In this document: positions 32,699 to 47,104 of the stretch, piece after piece
How positions within the stretch are numbered: position 1 is the first letter of the stretch
How the letters are laid out: each line of letters opens with the position of its first letter
From: Mixta hanseatica
GTDB lineage: Bacteria; Pseudomonadota; Gammaproteobacteria; Enterobacterales; Enterobacteriaceae
Assembly (NCBI RefSeq): GCF_023517775.1
Contig: NZ_CP082904.1
Span: forward strand, 3,906,001-3,970,000
Length of the DNA: 64,000 bases
Direction of reading: 5' to 3'
Made by a program: the position numbers and the translations under genes
Notes under the pieces: model-generated
Databases searched by the model: none
The model's input: only the letters and a program-made list of their open reading frames with translations
Told to the model about the DNA's origin: nothing

Positions 32699-34324
32699 TT
32701 ACTCCTCATCCCGCTCATCGTCCGGCTGTTCCAGCACACTGTAGGCCACCGCGCAAAATAGCGAGTTAAGCCGCTTCATATCGCCCAGCAGCCCCAAATG
32801 CAGCGAACTGGTTTCGATGCTCTGCACATTTTTTTGATGCAGACGATCCACATGCTCATGTGAAAAGCGCCGGTTCATAATGCGGAAACGGTGTTTGGCT
32901 CGGCGCAGCCGCTTCGCGCTGGCGATATCGCGCGATAAAAACACCGACAGCGCCAGCCGCAGATTATTCAGCAGCTGTTCATGCAGCTGTTCCAGCTCCC
33001 TTAAGCCCTCCGGCGAAAAAGCGCGCCGCGCGGCCAGCGACTTATCCGCCACATCACCGCTCATACGTTCGATAATATCGCCCGCCTGCTCCAGGTTAAG
33101 CGCCGTTTCAATAATTTCGGCCCAGCGGCGTGAATCAGCCTCTGGCAGATCCTCTTTCGGCATCCGCGCCAGATAGAGTTTGATCGCGGTATACAGCACA
33201 TCCACGTCATCATCCAGCCGCCGCACTTCGCGCTCCTGCCTCGGTTCGCCGTGCATCACCTTATAGAAGTTCTCCATCATCATTTCCAGCACGTCGCCGA
33301 TACGCAGAGTTTCACGCGCGGCATTAGCCAACGCCAGCGCCGGCGTATCCAGCGCGCTGCGATCGAGATGTTTGGGCTTCAGACGCGCATCGTTTTCCTG
33401 ATCGTCACGGATCAGCCGCTGGCACAGGCGCGCCATAGGATCGGCAAAAGGCACCATCACCAGGCAGCGGATCAGGTTATAGAAAACATGGAAGAAGATA
33501 ACCAGCTCTTCATCAGGCACCGGCAATGTATCCAGCCACGGCGACAGTACATGGATAAAAGGCAGCACCAGCACGCAGCCAATCGCCTTAAACAGCAGGC
33601 TGCCGAGCGCCACCCGTTTGCCGGCGGCGTTAGAGCCGCTGTTGTTCAGCATCGCCAGTAGCCCGCTGCCGAGGTTGGCGCCGATAACCAGGCAAAGGGC
33701 GACCTGAAACGAGATCACGCCAGCGGCCGTCAGCGTGGCGGTGAGCAGTACCGCCGCCAGGCTGGAATAACTGATAATGGCGAACACCGCGCCGATGAGC
33801 GCATCCAGCATAATATCGCCGGTCAGCGAAGAGAAGATGACCTGCACGCCTGAAGCCTGAGTGATCGGTTTGGCCGCCTCAACCACCAGCTGCAGCGCCA
33901 GCAAAATTAAGCCGAGACCGATACTGGCGCGTCCCAGCTGCCCTGCCCGCGTCTGTTTACGGCCGAGGAAAAAAACCACGCCGAAAAAGATAAACAGCGG
34001 CGACAGCCAGGAGAGGTCGAAGGTCAGCACGCGCGCCATAATCGCCGTACCGACATCGGCACCAAGAATGATCACCAGCGCCGGCGTCAGGCCAACCAGA
34101 TTTTGCGCCACAAACGAGGTCACCAGTAACGTGGTGGCATTGCTGCTCTGCACCAGCGCCGTGACGCCGATACCGGCCATAAAAGCCATCGGTTTCTTTT
34201 CTACGCTACGGCTGAGCACGCGCCGCAAATCGGCGCCATAAACGCGCATAATACCGGTGCGCACAATATGGGTTCCCCATACCAGCAGCGCCACCGCAGA
34301 AAGTAAATTAAGCAGGGTTAACAC
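32699..34324 (-). CDS. yjbB: Na/Pi cotransporter-family protein YjbB
   Basis: 541 residues from a GTG at 34322-34324 (MLTLLNLLSAVALLVWG), ten bases after AAGGAG; a TTG three codons earlier is too close to that site. The N-terminal half has two inverted Na/Pi repeats (GIGVTALVQSSNATTLLVTSFV; ISYSSLAAVLLTATLTAAG, both with the QSS/SSL glutamine-serine type motif). The cytoplasmic C-terminal half (about 340-541) is a PhoU-like helical region. In E. coli YjbB overproduction promotes phosphate export. Inner membrane. Confidence 0.94.
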   Translation of the reverse strand: MLTLLNLLSAVALLVWGTHIVRTGIMRVYGADLRRVLSRSVEKKPMAFMAGIGVTALVQSSNATTLLVTSFVAQNLVGLTPALVIILGADVGTAIMARVLTFDLSWLSPLFIFFGVVFFLGRKQTRAGQLGRASIGLGLILLALQLVVEAAKPITQASGVQVIFSSLTGDIMLDALIGAVFAIISYSSLAAVLLTATLTAAGVISFQVALCLVIGANLGSGLLAMLNNSGSNAAGKRVALGSLLFKAIGCVLVLPFIHVLSPWLDTLPVPDEELVIFFHVFYNLIRCLVMVPFADPMARLCQRLIRDDQENDARLKPKHLDRSALDTPALALANAARETLRIGDVLEMMMENFYKVMHGEPRQEREVRRLDDDVDVLYTAIKLYLARMPKEDLPEADSRRWAEIIETALNLEQAGDIIERMSGDVADKSLAARRAFSPEGLRELEQLHEQLLNNLRLALSVFLSRDIASAKRLRRAKHRFRIMNRRFSHEHVDRLHQKNVQSIETSSLHLGLLGDMKRLNSLFCAVAYSVLEQPDDERDEE

Positions 34325-34600
34325 GACTATCAAACTCCTTCATGCCAGACGACAACAGCATTTACATCCCGCCCGGCGGGGAATGCAGCAAATGAAAAAA
34401 CGCTTCTCTTTACACGCTCCGCAGGATCCTGTTTTTAAGTGGTTTTTCAGGTAGGTTAACGCGGGGATGATTCTATTAAATGTAGACTACCCGAGGCGGG
34501 CGAGAGGGAAAGTTAGTGACCGCGGTGCCAGGGCAACGGCGCGCAGGTGGGACAACGCCACAGCACGGCGCCGACCCTTTCCGGGCCAGCGCCAGGGAGA

Positions 34601-37600
34601 TTAATCGGCATCGTAGCCGAGATGAGGCGCCAGCCAGCGTTCCACCTCGCTTACCGTCATTCCTTTACGCGCCGCGTAGTCCTCGATTTGATCGCGCTGC
34701 AGCTGCGCCACGGCGAAGTAACGGCTGTCAGGATGGCTAAAGTACCAGCCGGAAACCGACGCGCCAGGCCACATGGCAAAGGATTCGGTCAGCTTCATTC
34801 CGGTATGGCGTTCTACGTCCAGCAGTTGCCAGATAGTGGCCTTTTCAGTATGTTCCGGACAGGCCGGATAACCCGGCGCAGGACGGATGCCCTGATAATT
34901 TTCACGAATAAGCTCCTCATTGCTGAGGTTCTCATTGGCTGCATAGCCCCAAATGACCTTACGTACCCGCTCGTGCAGGTATTCGGCAAAGGCTTCCGCC
35001 AGTCGATCGGCCAGCGCTTTGACCATAATTTTATTGTAATCATCATGCTGACGGTCCCAGGCGTCGGCCAGCGCATCCTCCTCCAGCCCGCCAGTGACGG
35101 CAAAAGCGCCGAGGTAATCCGCTTTTCCGCTCGCCTTCGGCGCCACAAAATCCGCCAGGCAGTAGTTTGCAAAACCCACCTTTTCCGTTTGCTGGCGTAA
35201 ATGATGACTCACGGCAATGACCTGCGAGCGTGATTCGTCCTGGTAGATTTCAATATCATCGCCAACGCGGTTTGCCGGAAAGAGGCCAACTACGCCGCGC
35301 GGCGTCAGGCTGCCTTCAGCGCTTAGCCGATCGAGCATAGCATTCGCATCGGCAAACAGGCGCTGCGCCTCTTCGCCCACCACGTCGTCCTCAAGGATGC
35401 GCGGATATTTACCCGCCAGTGACCAGGTCATAAAGAACGGCGTCCAGTCAATATAGTGACGCAGAGTCTCAATCGAGGCCTTTACTTCACTGACACCTAA
35501 CCGGTGAGCCGTGGGCGGCGTGTATTGCGCCCAGTCAAAAGCAAAATCATTTTCACGCGCGGCCTGCAGCGTGACCGGCGGGGTGCGCGGCTTTTTGCGC
35601 CCGTGCTGAATGCGCACTGTTTCATACTCTTTGCGCGTACGGGCGACAAAATTATCGTGTTGCTCAGGTGACAGCAGCGCGGAGACCACACCAACGGTAC
35701 GCGAGGCGTTCTGTACGTAAACCGTGGGGCCGCTGTAGTTCTGCTCAATTTTCACTGCGGTATGCGCTTTAGAGGTGGTCGCGCCGCCAATCAACAACGG
35801 CAGAGTAAAGCCCTGACGCTCCATCTCTTTCGCCACGTTGACCATTTCATCCAACGAAGGCGTAATCAGCCCTGACAGGCCGATAATATCAGCCCGCTCT
35901 TCACGCGCGGTTTTAAGGATTTTCTCCGTCGGCACCATCACGCCAAGATCGATAATTTCATAGTTATTGCACTGCAGCACCACGCCAACGATATTTTTGC
36001 CGATGTCATGAACATCGCCTTTTACCGTGGCCAGCACGATTTTGCCGTTAGTGCTGCCCACCGCTTTGCTGGCCTGAATGTAAGGTTCCAGCCAGGCGAC
36101 CGCCTGCTTCATTACGCGTGCTGATTTAACCACCTGCGGCAGGAACATCTTTCCTTCGCCAAACAGATCGCCGACTACGTTCATCCCAGCCATCAACGGC
36201 CCTTCAATCACTTCAATAGGACGATCGGCCTGTAGACGCGCCTCTTCGGTATCTTCTTCGATAAATTCAGTAATGCCTTTAACCAGCGAATATTCCAGCC
36301 GCTTCGCCACGTCCCAGCTACGCCATTCCGCCTGCGGTTTGGTGCTGTCATCCTCCGCCTTGCTGCCGCGATATTTTTCCGCCAGCTCCAGCAGACGCTC
36401 GGTACCATCGTCGCGGCGGTTTAAAATCACATCCTCTACCGCATCACGCAATTCAGCGGGCAGATCGTCATAAATCGCCAGCTGACCGGCGTTAACAATC
36501 CCCATATCCATGCCGTTACGGATCGCGTAATAGAGGAATACTGCATGAATCGCTTCACGGACCGGATCGTTACCGCGAAAAGAGAAAGAGACATTAGAAA
36601 CGCCGCCGGAAATCAGCGCGTAAGGTAACTCACGCTTGATATCTTCGCAGGCACCGATAAAGTCCATCGCATAGTTGTTGTGCTCGTCGATCCCGGTCGC
36701 GACGGCGAATATGTTGGGATCAAAAATAATATCTTCCGGCGGGAAACCGACCTCTTCCGTCAGAATGCGATAAGCGCGCCGACAGATCTCGATTTTACGC
36801 GCCCGCGTATCTGCCTGCCCAATCTCATCAAAGGCCATCACCACCATCGCCGCGCCATAACGGCGTACCAGTCGCGCATGGTGGATAAACGCTTCCACGC
36901 CCTCTTTCATCGATACAGAGTTAACGATGCCTTTGCCCTGAATGCACTGCAGCCCCTTTTCAATCACCTCCCATTTTGAGGAGTCGATCATGATCGGTAC
37001 GCGCGCAATATCGGGTTCACCAGCAATCAGGTTAAGAAAACGCACCATCGCCGCTTCCGCGTCGAGCATGCCTTCATCCATATTGATATCAATGATTTGC
37101 GCACCGCTCTCTACCTGCTGACGCGCGACATCCAGCGCTTCGCTGTATTTCTCTTCTTTGATGAGCCGCTTAAATTTTGCTGAGCCGGTAACATTGGTTC
37201 GTTCACCAACGTTAACAAACAGCGAATCCGCGCCAATATTTAACGGCTCCAGCCCGGAGAGACGACAGGCAACTGGCACCTCCGGCAGCTTGCGCGGCGC
37301 AACGCCGTCGATCGCCTGCGCCATTGCGGCGATATGCGCCGGCGTGGTTCCGCAGCAGCCGCCAACGATATTTAAAAACCCGGCGTGCGCCCACTCGGCA
37401 ATCTGCTCTGCCATTATCTGCGCATCCAAATCGTATTCGCCGAAGGCGTTAGGCAGACCGGCATTGGGATGAGCAGTGACGTAACATTCGGCAAGGCGCG
37501 ACATTTCCGCCACGTACTGACGCAGCTCATCTGGCCCCAGCGCGCAGTTCAGACCAAAGGAGAGCGGCTCGGCATGGCGCAGCGAGTTATAAAACGCTTC

Positions 37601-38299
37601 GGTTGTTTGACCCGAAAGGGTTCGGCCCGAGGCATCGGTAATGGTACCGGAGAGCATCAGCGGCAGCGAAACGCCCAGCGCTTCAAACTCGCTTTGAATA
37701 GCGAATACGGCGGCTTTTGCGTTCAACGTGTCGAAAATGGTTTCGATCATGATGATATCCACGCCGCCTTCGATCAGCGCGCGCGTCGATTCACGATAAG
37801 CCGTGACCAGCTCATTAAAGGTGACGTTGCGGTAAGCAGGATCGTTAACATCGGGCGAAATCGAGCAGGTCCGGTTAGTCGGCCCCAGTACTCCGGCAAC
37901 ATAGCGCGGGCGCTGTGGCGTTTTCACACTCCATTCATCAGCGCAGGCGCGAGCCAGACGGGCCGCTTCATAGTTAATCTCTGCCGACAACGATTCCATG
38001 TGGTAATCCGCCATCGCAATGGTGGTGGCATTGAATGTGTTGGTTTCCAGAATGTCGGCGCCCGCTTCCAGATAGGCGTTGTGGATGGCGCGAATAATTT
38101 CCGGCTGCGTCAGCACCAACAGATCGTTGTTGCCTTTCAGATCGCTGGTCCACCTGGCGAAGCGCTCGCCCCGGTAATCCTGTTCTTCCAGTCGATAGCT
38201 CTGGATCATGGTGCCCATACCGCCGTCCAACACCATGATACGTTGCGCCAGCTGTTGATGCAGTGCGTCGATTCTGTCAGTCACTCTTGCGTCACCCAT
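34601..38299 (-). CDS. metH: Cobalamin-dependent methionine synthase MetH
   Basis: Transfers a methyl group from methyltetrahydrofolate via cobalamin to homocysteine. 1232 residues (1227 in E. coli), four modules in order. Homocysteine/zinc domain: [34 protein letters not shown] with three zinc cysteines. Methyl-THF domain: [16 protein letters not shown] [26 protein letters not shown]. Cobalamin domain with the axial-His motif [12 protein letters not shown] (around residue 765). SAM reactivation domain: [29 protein letters not shown]. No strong ribosome-binding site precedes the ATG; the GTG five codons later is an alternative start. Confidence 0.98.
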   Translation of the reverse strand: MGDARVTDRIDALHQQLAQRIMVLDGGMGTMIQSYRLEEQDYRGERFARWTSDLKGNNDLLVLTQPEIIRAIHNAYLEAGADILETNTFNATTIAMADYHMESLSAEINYEAARLARACADEWSVKTPQRPRYVAGVLGPTNRTCSISPDVNDPAYRNVTFNELVTAYRESTRALIEGGVDIIMIETIFDTLNAKAAVFAIQSEFEALGVSLPLMLSGTITDASGRTLSGQTTEAFYNSLRHAEPLSFGLNCALGPDELRQYVAEMSRLAECYVTAHPNAGLPNAFGEYDLDAQIMAEQIAEWAHAGFLNIVGGCCGTTPAHIAAMAQAIDGVAPRKLPEVPVACRLSGLEPLNIGADSLFVNVGERTNVTGSAKFKRLIKEEKYSEALDVARQQVESGAQIIDINMDEGMLDAEAAMVRFLNLIAGEPDIARVPIMIDSSKWEVIEKGLQCIQGKGIVNSVSMKEGVEAFIHHARLVRRYGAAMVVMAFDEIGQADTRARKIEICRRAYRILTEEVGFPPEDIIFDPNIFAVATGIDEHNNYAMDFIGACEDIKRELPYALISGGVSNVSFSFRGNDPVREAIHAVFLYYAIRNGMDMGIVNAGQLAIYDDLPAELRDAVEDVILNRRDDGTERLLELAEKYRGSKAEDDSTKPQAEWRSWDVAKRLEYSLVKGITEFIEEDTEEARLQADRPIEVIEGPLMAGMNVVGDLFGEGKMFLPQVVKSARVMKQAVAWLEPYIQASKAVGSTNGKIVLATVKGDVHDIGKNIVGVVLQCNNYEIIDLGVMVPTEKILKTAREERADIIGLSGLITPSLDEMVNVAKEMERQGFTLPLLIGGATTSKAHTAVKIEQNYSGPTVYVQNASRTVGVVSALLSPEQHDNFVARTRKEYETVRIQHGRKKPRTPPVTLQAARENDFAFDWAQYTPPTAHRLGVSEVKASIETLRHYIDWTPFFMTWSLAGKYPRILEDDVVGEEAQRLFADANAMLDRLSAEGSLTPRGVVGLFPANRVGDDIEIYQDESRSQVIAVSHHLRQQTEKVGFANYCLADFVAPKASGKADYLGAFAVTGGLEEDALADAWDRQHDDYNKIMVKALADRLAEAFAEYLHERVRKVIWGYAANENLSNEELIRENYQGIRPAPGYPACPEHTEKATIWQLLDVERHTGMKLTESFAMWPGASVSGWYFSHPDSRYFAVAQLQRDQIEDYAARKGMTVSEVERWLAPHLGYDAD

Positions 38300-38445
38300 T
38301 TCGATTATAATTAGCCCCGTCTGTGGCTCAGTCTGGCATATTTTTTGTACGGCTCAAAGCCGCCTCTGGAGCGGAACCAGGTTCCAGAGCTCGCCTTTTT
38401 AATAACCGGAAGCGGCCTTTAACCTGCTGGAGTTATGCCGGGATG

Positions 38446-39375
38446 TTATTCCAACGTTGGATTCATATGACGTAAGTCGTAAGGCGTTATTTGGTAAACG
38501 TAATAGTTGAGCCAGTTGGAAAACAGCAGATTGCCATGACTGCGCCAGCTGGCGCGCGGCGTGAGTGCCGGATTGTCCTGCGGAAAGTAGTTGTGAGGGA
38601 TAACCGGGTGTAACCCCGCTTCGCTATCGCGCTGGAATTCCCCTGCCAGCGTTAGCGCATCATATTCAGGGTGGCCGGTAACAAAAGCCAACCGCTTATC
38701 TTTGCTACCCAGCAGGTAAGGCCCGGCCAGTTCAGACTCCGCAAAGATCTCCAGATCGGTATAGTCGCGGATCAGCTGAGCAGGGAAGTCTGCATAGCGT
38801 GAGTGCGGCGCAAGGAACGTATCGTCGAATCCGCGCGTTAACAAAGCGTGCGGATGCAGGGTTTGGTGTTCATATACGCCTGACAGCTTAGTGGAGCGCG
38901 TCTGTTTCGGAATACCATATAAAATATTAAGCGCCGCCTGCACTGCCCAGCAGACGAACAGGGTTGAGGTGACATGCTCTTTCGCCCAGTGCAGTACGCG
39001 CTGTATCTGCGGCCAGTAAGCTACATCATTAAAATCGACCAGACCCAGCGGCGCGCCGGTAACAATCAGACCATCGTAGTTATCATGCTCAATATCTTCA
39101 AAGTTGCAGTAAAAATTATTGAGGTGCTCCATCGGCGTGTTGCGTGATTCACGGCTATCAATGCGTAACAGTTGAATGTCTATCTGCAGTGGAGAGTTAG
39201 AAAGCAGACGTAAAAACTGGTTTTCCGTCTCGATCTTCTTTGGCATCAGATTTAATACCAGCACTTTCAACGGTCGGATTTCCTGAACGCTGGCGCGAGA
39301 ATGGGTCATAACAAAGACATTCTCCTGGCGTAAACAGTTTACGGCTGGTAATTCATCGGGTACCCGAATTGGCAT
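38446..39375 (-). CDS. metA: Homoserine O-succinyltransferase MetA
   Basis: Commits homoserine to methionine synthesis. 309 residues, E. coli length. Start [23 protein letters not shown], catalytic cysteine in [14 protein letters not shown] (142), conserved His/Glu in [13 protein letters not shown] (about 235-237). It is preceded by four phased met boxes. On the same strand as metH, 146 bases upstream of it, with no glyoxylate-shunt genes in between. Confidence 0.98.
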   Translation of the reverse strand: MPIRVPDELPAVNCLRQENVFVMTHSRASVQEIRPLKVLVLNLMPKKIETENQFLRLLSNSPLQIDIQLLRIDSRESRNTPMEHLNNFYCNFEDIEHDNYDGLIVTGAPLGLVDFNDVAYWPQIQRVLHWAKEHVTSTLFVCWAVQAALNILYGIPKQTRSTKLSGVYEHQTLHPHALLTRGFDDTFLAPHSRYADFPAQLIRDYTDLEIFAESELAGPYLLGSKDKRLAFVTGHPEYDALTLAGEFQRDSEAGLHPVIPHNYFPQDNPALTPRASWRSHGNLLFSNWLNYYVYQITPYDLRHMNPTLE

Positions 39376-39394
39376 AGCCTCTATTCCTCACTAC

Positions 39395-39426
39395 ATACGT
39401 TTATACGTTTAGACATCCAGATGCCC
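39395..39426 (-). promoter_or_regulatory. MetJ operator: four tandem met boxes before metA
   Basis: Four contiguous 8-mers in perfect 8-base phase, starting 20 bases before the metA start: ATACGTTT, ATACGTTT, AGACATCC, AGATGCCC. They match the palindromic consensus AGACGTCT at 6, 6, 6 and 5 positions. Tandem 8-base units are the known MetJ-SAM binding mode. Confidence 0.8.
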
Positions 39427-39630
39427 GAAGATAGCTTGCCAGAGACCGAATGTCGAGGCTTCAACCAGTAATTGAAAATGTTTCATTCAGGAAAGTAAAA
39501 AGGCTATGAGAAGGAGTAAAAACCGTAGAAAAGGTTATAAAGCAAAGAGGAGCTTGCAGCTTAAAAGGCGGGTAATCAAAGATAAAGCCTCAGGGAGAGG
39601 CGGCTGTCTGCAGAATACAGCGCACCGGGG
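39427..39630. other. Gap between metA operator and rrn terminators
   Basis: About 200 bases, purine-rich, without a recognisable gene. It should contain the metA promoter. The frame 39535-39828 runs into the 5S gene and is not a gene. Confidence 0.4.
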
Positions 39631-39631
39631 A

Positions 39632-39658
39632 TAAAAAAACACCGGTTTTCTGCCGGTT
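39632..39658 (-). terminator. rrn operon terminator T2
   Basis: The minus strand reads AACCGGCAGAAAACCGGTG followed by TTTTTTT, downstream of the first terminator. Confidence 0.8.
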
Positions 39659-39667
39659 GCAGATACG

Positions 39668-39693
39668 AAAAAGCCCCAGCTTTCGCTGAGGCT
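39668..39693 (-). terminator. rrn operon terminator T1
   Basis: The minus strand reads AGCCTCAGCGAAAGCTGGGGCT followed by TTTTC, 15 bases after the 5S 3' end; typical rrnB T1-like hairpin. Confidence 0.88.
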
Positions 39694-39707
39694 CTGTCGT
39701 TGTTTTG

Positions 39708-39827
39708 ATGCCTGGCAGTTCCCTACTCTCGCATGGGGAAGCCCCACACTACCATCGGCGCTACGGCGTTTCACTTCTGAGTTCGGCATGGGGTCAGGTG
39801 GGACCACCGCGCTCTTGCCGCCAGGCA
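39708..39827 (-). rRNA. rrf: 5S ribosomal RNA
   Basis: 120 bases, starting TGCCTGGCGGCAAG and ending GGGAACTGCCAGGCAT; the ends pair as the 5S helix I. Nearly identical to E. coli 5S. Last gene of the 16S-tRNA-23S-5S operon, in the same place as rrnE of E. coli. Confidence 0.97.
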
Positions 39828-39916
39828 AATCTGTTTCCGTCCGCCGCCCTCACGGCCGCGCACGTTTATCCGTCAACAAGCCAAAATCTCTCAACTCAAA
39901 ACGCCTGTGGCGTTGT

Positions 39917-42819
<2,903 letters not shown>

Positions 42820-43041
42820 TCACAACCCACAGACGTCTCGTGACGGCTGCGCATCACGTCAGCTTCGTTGTGCAGTGCTCGCCATGCTCATGGACAATAA
42901 GTCCACTCCGCCTGCTGCGCGCTGTACGCCTTGCTGTCGTTTTGCTCGCTCGTCCCGGTGTACTGATTCGGGATGTAAGTATTGAGAGAATCGTGAACAA
43001 CATAACGTTGTTCCGTTTTCAATTTTCAGCTTGTTTCCGGA

Positions 43042-43053
43042 TTGTTAAAGAGC
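43042..43053 (-). promoter_or_regulatory. boxA antitermination element in the 16S-23S spacer
   Basis: The minus strand reads TGCTCTTTAACA, the NusB/NusE-binding boxA, between tRNA-Glu and 23S. The whole spacer from 42820 to 43126 holds no other gene. Confidence 0.7.
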
Positions 43054-43126
43054 AATATCTTAAAGCCGACTTCTCAGTCAGTTTTAAGATATTTTGGCAG
43101 GTGACTTTCACTCACAGACCAGCAAG

Positions 43127-43202
43127 TGGCGTCCCCTAGGGGATTCGAACCCCTGTTACCGCCGTGAAAGGGCGGTGTCCTGGGCCTCTAGACGAAGGGG
43201 AC
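43127..43202 (-). tRNA. gltT-like: tRNA-Glu (UUC anticodon)
   Basis: 76 bases including encoded CCA. Acceptor GTCCCCT/AGGGGAC, anticodon loop CTTTCAC with anticodon TTC at 43166-43168, T-loop GGTTCGAATCC. It lies in the 16S-23S spacer like gltV/gltT in E. coli rrnE/rrnB. Confidence 0.97.
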
Positions 43203-43375
43203 ACGAAATTTGCTGTGCGAATCACCGATTCGCTAATTTCGTGTAAGGGCGAGATTTTCTTAAGAAAATCGAGCGACAATATCTTTTGTCACTGTACCCC
43301 CTACGCGTAAACGCCTTGCTCGTTACTTCTATCAGACAATCTGTGTGAGCACTTCACGGGCGGGATTCAGCATGG

Positions 43376-44917
<1,542 letters not shown>

Positions 44918-45035
44918 AAAGTCTGATGCTCGAGAAAAACGTCGTAATGAATTACGTGTTCACTCTGAGACTTGATACTGCAATTATTTTTGCGATATCC
45001 CGTCCGTGAGTGCCCACACAGATTGTCTGATAAAT

Positions 45036-45046
45036 TGTTAAAGAGC
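45036..45046 (-). promoter_or_regulatory. boxA of the rrn leader
   Basis: The minus strand reads GCTCTTTAACA about 120 bases upstream of 16S, the antitermination signal. Confidence 0.75.
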
Positions 45047-45086
45047 GGTGCGACCGGCGTTTCGTGCCGTTGTCGCGAGGTGGCGT

Positions 45087-45114
45087 ATATTACGCTTTCC
45101 TCTTTCAGAGTCAA
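45087..45114 (-). promoter_or_regulatory. rrn promoter P2
   Basis: On the minus strand TTGACT (45109-45114), 16-base spacer, TAATAT (45087-45092). Confidence 0.8.
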
Positions 45115-45209
45115 CCCCTTTTTCAGAAGTTTTTCTCCGGCGATTCAGACTTCGCTGAACCGCTCAACACCGCGTGGCGTAAGCCGTTGTGCCGTGTCGA
45201 TGGAGGCGC

Positions 45210-45237
45210 ATTATAGGGAGTTCTCGGCGGCCTGCAA
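45210..45237 (-). promoter_or_regulatory. rrn promoter P1
   Basis: On the minus strand TTGCAG (45232-45237), 16-base spacer, TATAAT (45210-45215), then a GC-rich discriminator GCGCC. The A/T-rich stretch just upstream (45240-45256) would be the UP element. About 120 bases upstream of P2. Confidence 0.85.
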
Positions 45238-45353
45238 CCGCTAAATTGCAAAAAAATGACTGTTTGCTGCAATCCCCAGCAAAACCGCTATTTATACGCA
45301 GTTATCCACAGAATTATGCACCTGCCGCCGGGATTCTAATTTAGGCGAGCATC

Positions 45354-45369
45354 ACGCAAACGTTTTCGC
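45354..45369 (+). promoter_or_regulatory. PurR operator of purHD
   Basis: ACGCAAACGTTTTCGC is a near-perfect PurR site overlapping the promoter (TACAAT -10 at 45370-45375). It lies between the rrn promoters and purH. Confidence 0.93.
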
Positions 45370-45496
45370 TACAATGCCAGCCGACGTTAATAATGCCCCT
45401 GATGGGGCGTTACCTGAAGCTTACCTTTATAGAAGGCCTGTTAAGCTTGATGTAACGCTCTTTACTTGCGAACTAAAGCCAAGGGATAAAACCACC

Positions 45497-47086
45497 ATGC
45501 AACAACGTCGTCCTGTACGCCGCGCTCTGCTCAGCGTGTCTGATAAAGCCGGTATCGTCGAATTCGCTCAGGCTCTTTCCCAAAGAGGCGTTGAGCTACT
45601 CTCCACTGGCGGCACGGCTCGCCTGCTGGCTGATGCTGGCCTGCCGGTAACAGAAGTCTCTGATTACACCGGCTTCCCGGAAATGATGGATGGACGCGTT
45701 AAAACTTTGCATCCGAAGGTACACGGCGGCATTCTCGGACGTCGCGGTCAGGATGATGAGATCATGAGCCAGCATCACATCGATCCGATCGATATGGTTG
45801 TCGTTAACCTTTATCCCTTTGCTCAGACCGTCGCGCGCGAAGGCTGCACACTGGAAGACGCGGTAGAAAATATAGATATTGGCGGGCCGACCATGGTGCG
45901 CTCGGCAGCGAAGAACCATAAAGACGTGGCGATTGTGGTTAAGAGCAGCGATTATCAGGCGATCATTGCCGAGCTGGACGCTAACGATAACGCCCTCTCC
46001 TTTGATACCCGCTTCGATCTCGCAATCAAAGCATTTGAACATACCGCTGCCTATGACAGCATGATCGCTAACTACTTCGGCAGCCTGGTGCCGGCCTATC
46101 ATGGCGAGACCAATACGCCTTCAGGCCGTTTCCCGCGCACCTTAAATCTGAACTTCATTAAAAAGCAGGATATGCGCTACGGCGAAAACAGCCACCAGCA
46201 GGCTGCTTTCTATATTGAAGAAGAGATTAAAGAGGCGTCCGTCGCCACGGCCCGCCAGCTACAGGGCAAAGCGCTCTCTTATAATAATATTGCCGATACT
46301 GATGCCGCGCTGGAGTGCGTAAAAGAATTCAACGAGCCCGCCTGCGTGATCGTTAAGCATGCCAACCCTTGCGGCGTGGCGGTCGGCAGTTCTCTGCTGG
46401 ACGCCTACGAGCGCGCCTTTAAAACCGACCCTACCTCAGCCTTTGGCGGCATTATCGCTTTTAACCGCGAGCTGGACGAAGCCACCGCGCAGGCGATCAT
46501 TAGCCGACAGTTCGTTGAAGTGATCATTGCGCCATCCGCCAGCGACGCCGCCCTGCAGATCACTGCGGCAAAACAGAACGTTCGCGTCCTGACCTGCGGC
46601 GATTGGCAGCAGCGCATCGGCGGTTTAGATTTCAAACGCGTTAATGGCGGCCTGCTGGTACAGGATCGCGATTTAGGCATGGTCGACCGCAGCCAGCTGC
46701 GCGTGGTGTCGAAGCGCCAGCCTACCGAGCAGGAGCTGCGTGATGCGCTGTTCTGTTGGAAAGTCGCCAAGTTCGTGAAATCCAATGCCATCGTTTATGC
46801 GCGCGATAATATGACCATCGGCATTGGCGCCGGTCAGATGAGCCGTGTCTACTCCGCTAAAATCGCCGGTATCAAAGCGGGTGATGAAGGGCTAGAGGTA
46901 AAAGGTTCGGCGATGGCTTCCGATGCGTTTTTCCCGTTCCGTGATGGCATTGATGCCGCGGCCGCCGTTGGCGTCAGCTGCGTGATTCAGCCGGGCGGTT
47001 CCATTCGCGATGATGAAGTGATTGCCGCCGCAGACGAGCATGGCATTGCGATGATCTTTACCGATATGCGTCATTTCCGTCATTAA
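45497..47086 (+). CDS. purH: Bifunctional AICAR transformylase/IMP cyclohydrolase PurH
   Basis: Last two steps of IMP synthesis. 529 residues from the ATG at 45497 ([19 protein letters not shown]), after AAGGGA; identical in length to E. coli. Earlier in-frame starts from 45374 fall inside the promoter. The cyclohydrolase part (1-200) has STGGTARLL and [16 protein letters not shown]. The transformylase part has [13 protein letters not shown] and KHANPCGVA with catalytic Lys-His, and [12 protein letters not shown]. First gene of purHD. Confidence 0.98.
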   Translation: MQQRRPVRRALLSVSDKAGIVEFAQALSQRGVELLSTGGTARLLADAGLPVTEVSDYTGFPEMMDGRVKTLHPKVHGGILGRRGQDDEIMSQHHIDPIDMVVVNLYPFAQTVAREGCTLEDAVENIDIGGPTMVRSAAKNHKDVAIVVKSSDYQAIIAELDANDNALSFDTRFDLAIKAFEHTAAYDSMIANYFGSLVPAYHGETNTPSGRFPRTLNLNFIKKQDMRYGENSHQQAAFYIEEEIKEASVATARQLQGKALSYNNIADTDAALECVKEFNEPACVIVKHANPCGVAVGSSLLDAYERAFKTDPTSAFGGIIAFNRELDEATAQAIISRQFVEVIIAPSASDAALQITAAKQNVRVLTCGDWQQRIGGLDFKRVNGGLLVQDRDLGMVDRSQLRVVSKRQPTEQELRDALFCWKVAKFVKSNAIVYARDNMTIGIGAGQMSRVYSAKIAGIKAGDEGLEVKGSAMASDAFFPFRDGIDAAAAVGVSCVIQPGGSIRDDEVIAAADEHGIAMIFTDMRHFRH

Positions 47087-47104
47087 TCGCCTGGAGAGTC
47101 AAAG

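Noticed and set aside
37385..38314. 309-codon frame antisense to metH
   Set aside because: Mirror of the conserved homocysteine-binding domain; no start signal or family resemblance.
45374..45496. N-terminal extension of purH
   Set aside because: It starts inside the promoter beside the PurR site; the ATG at 45497 gives exactly the E. coli protein.
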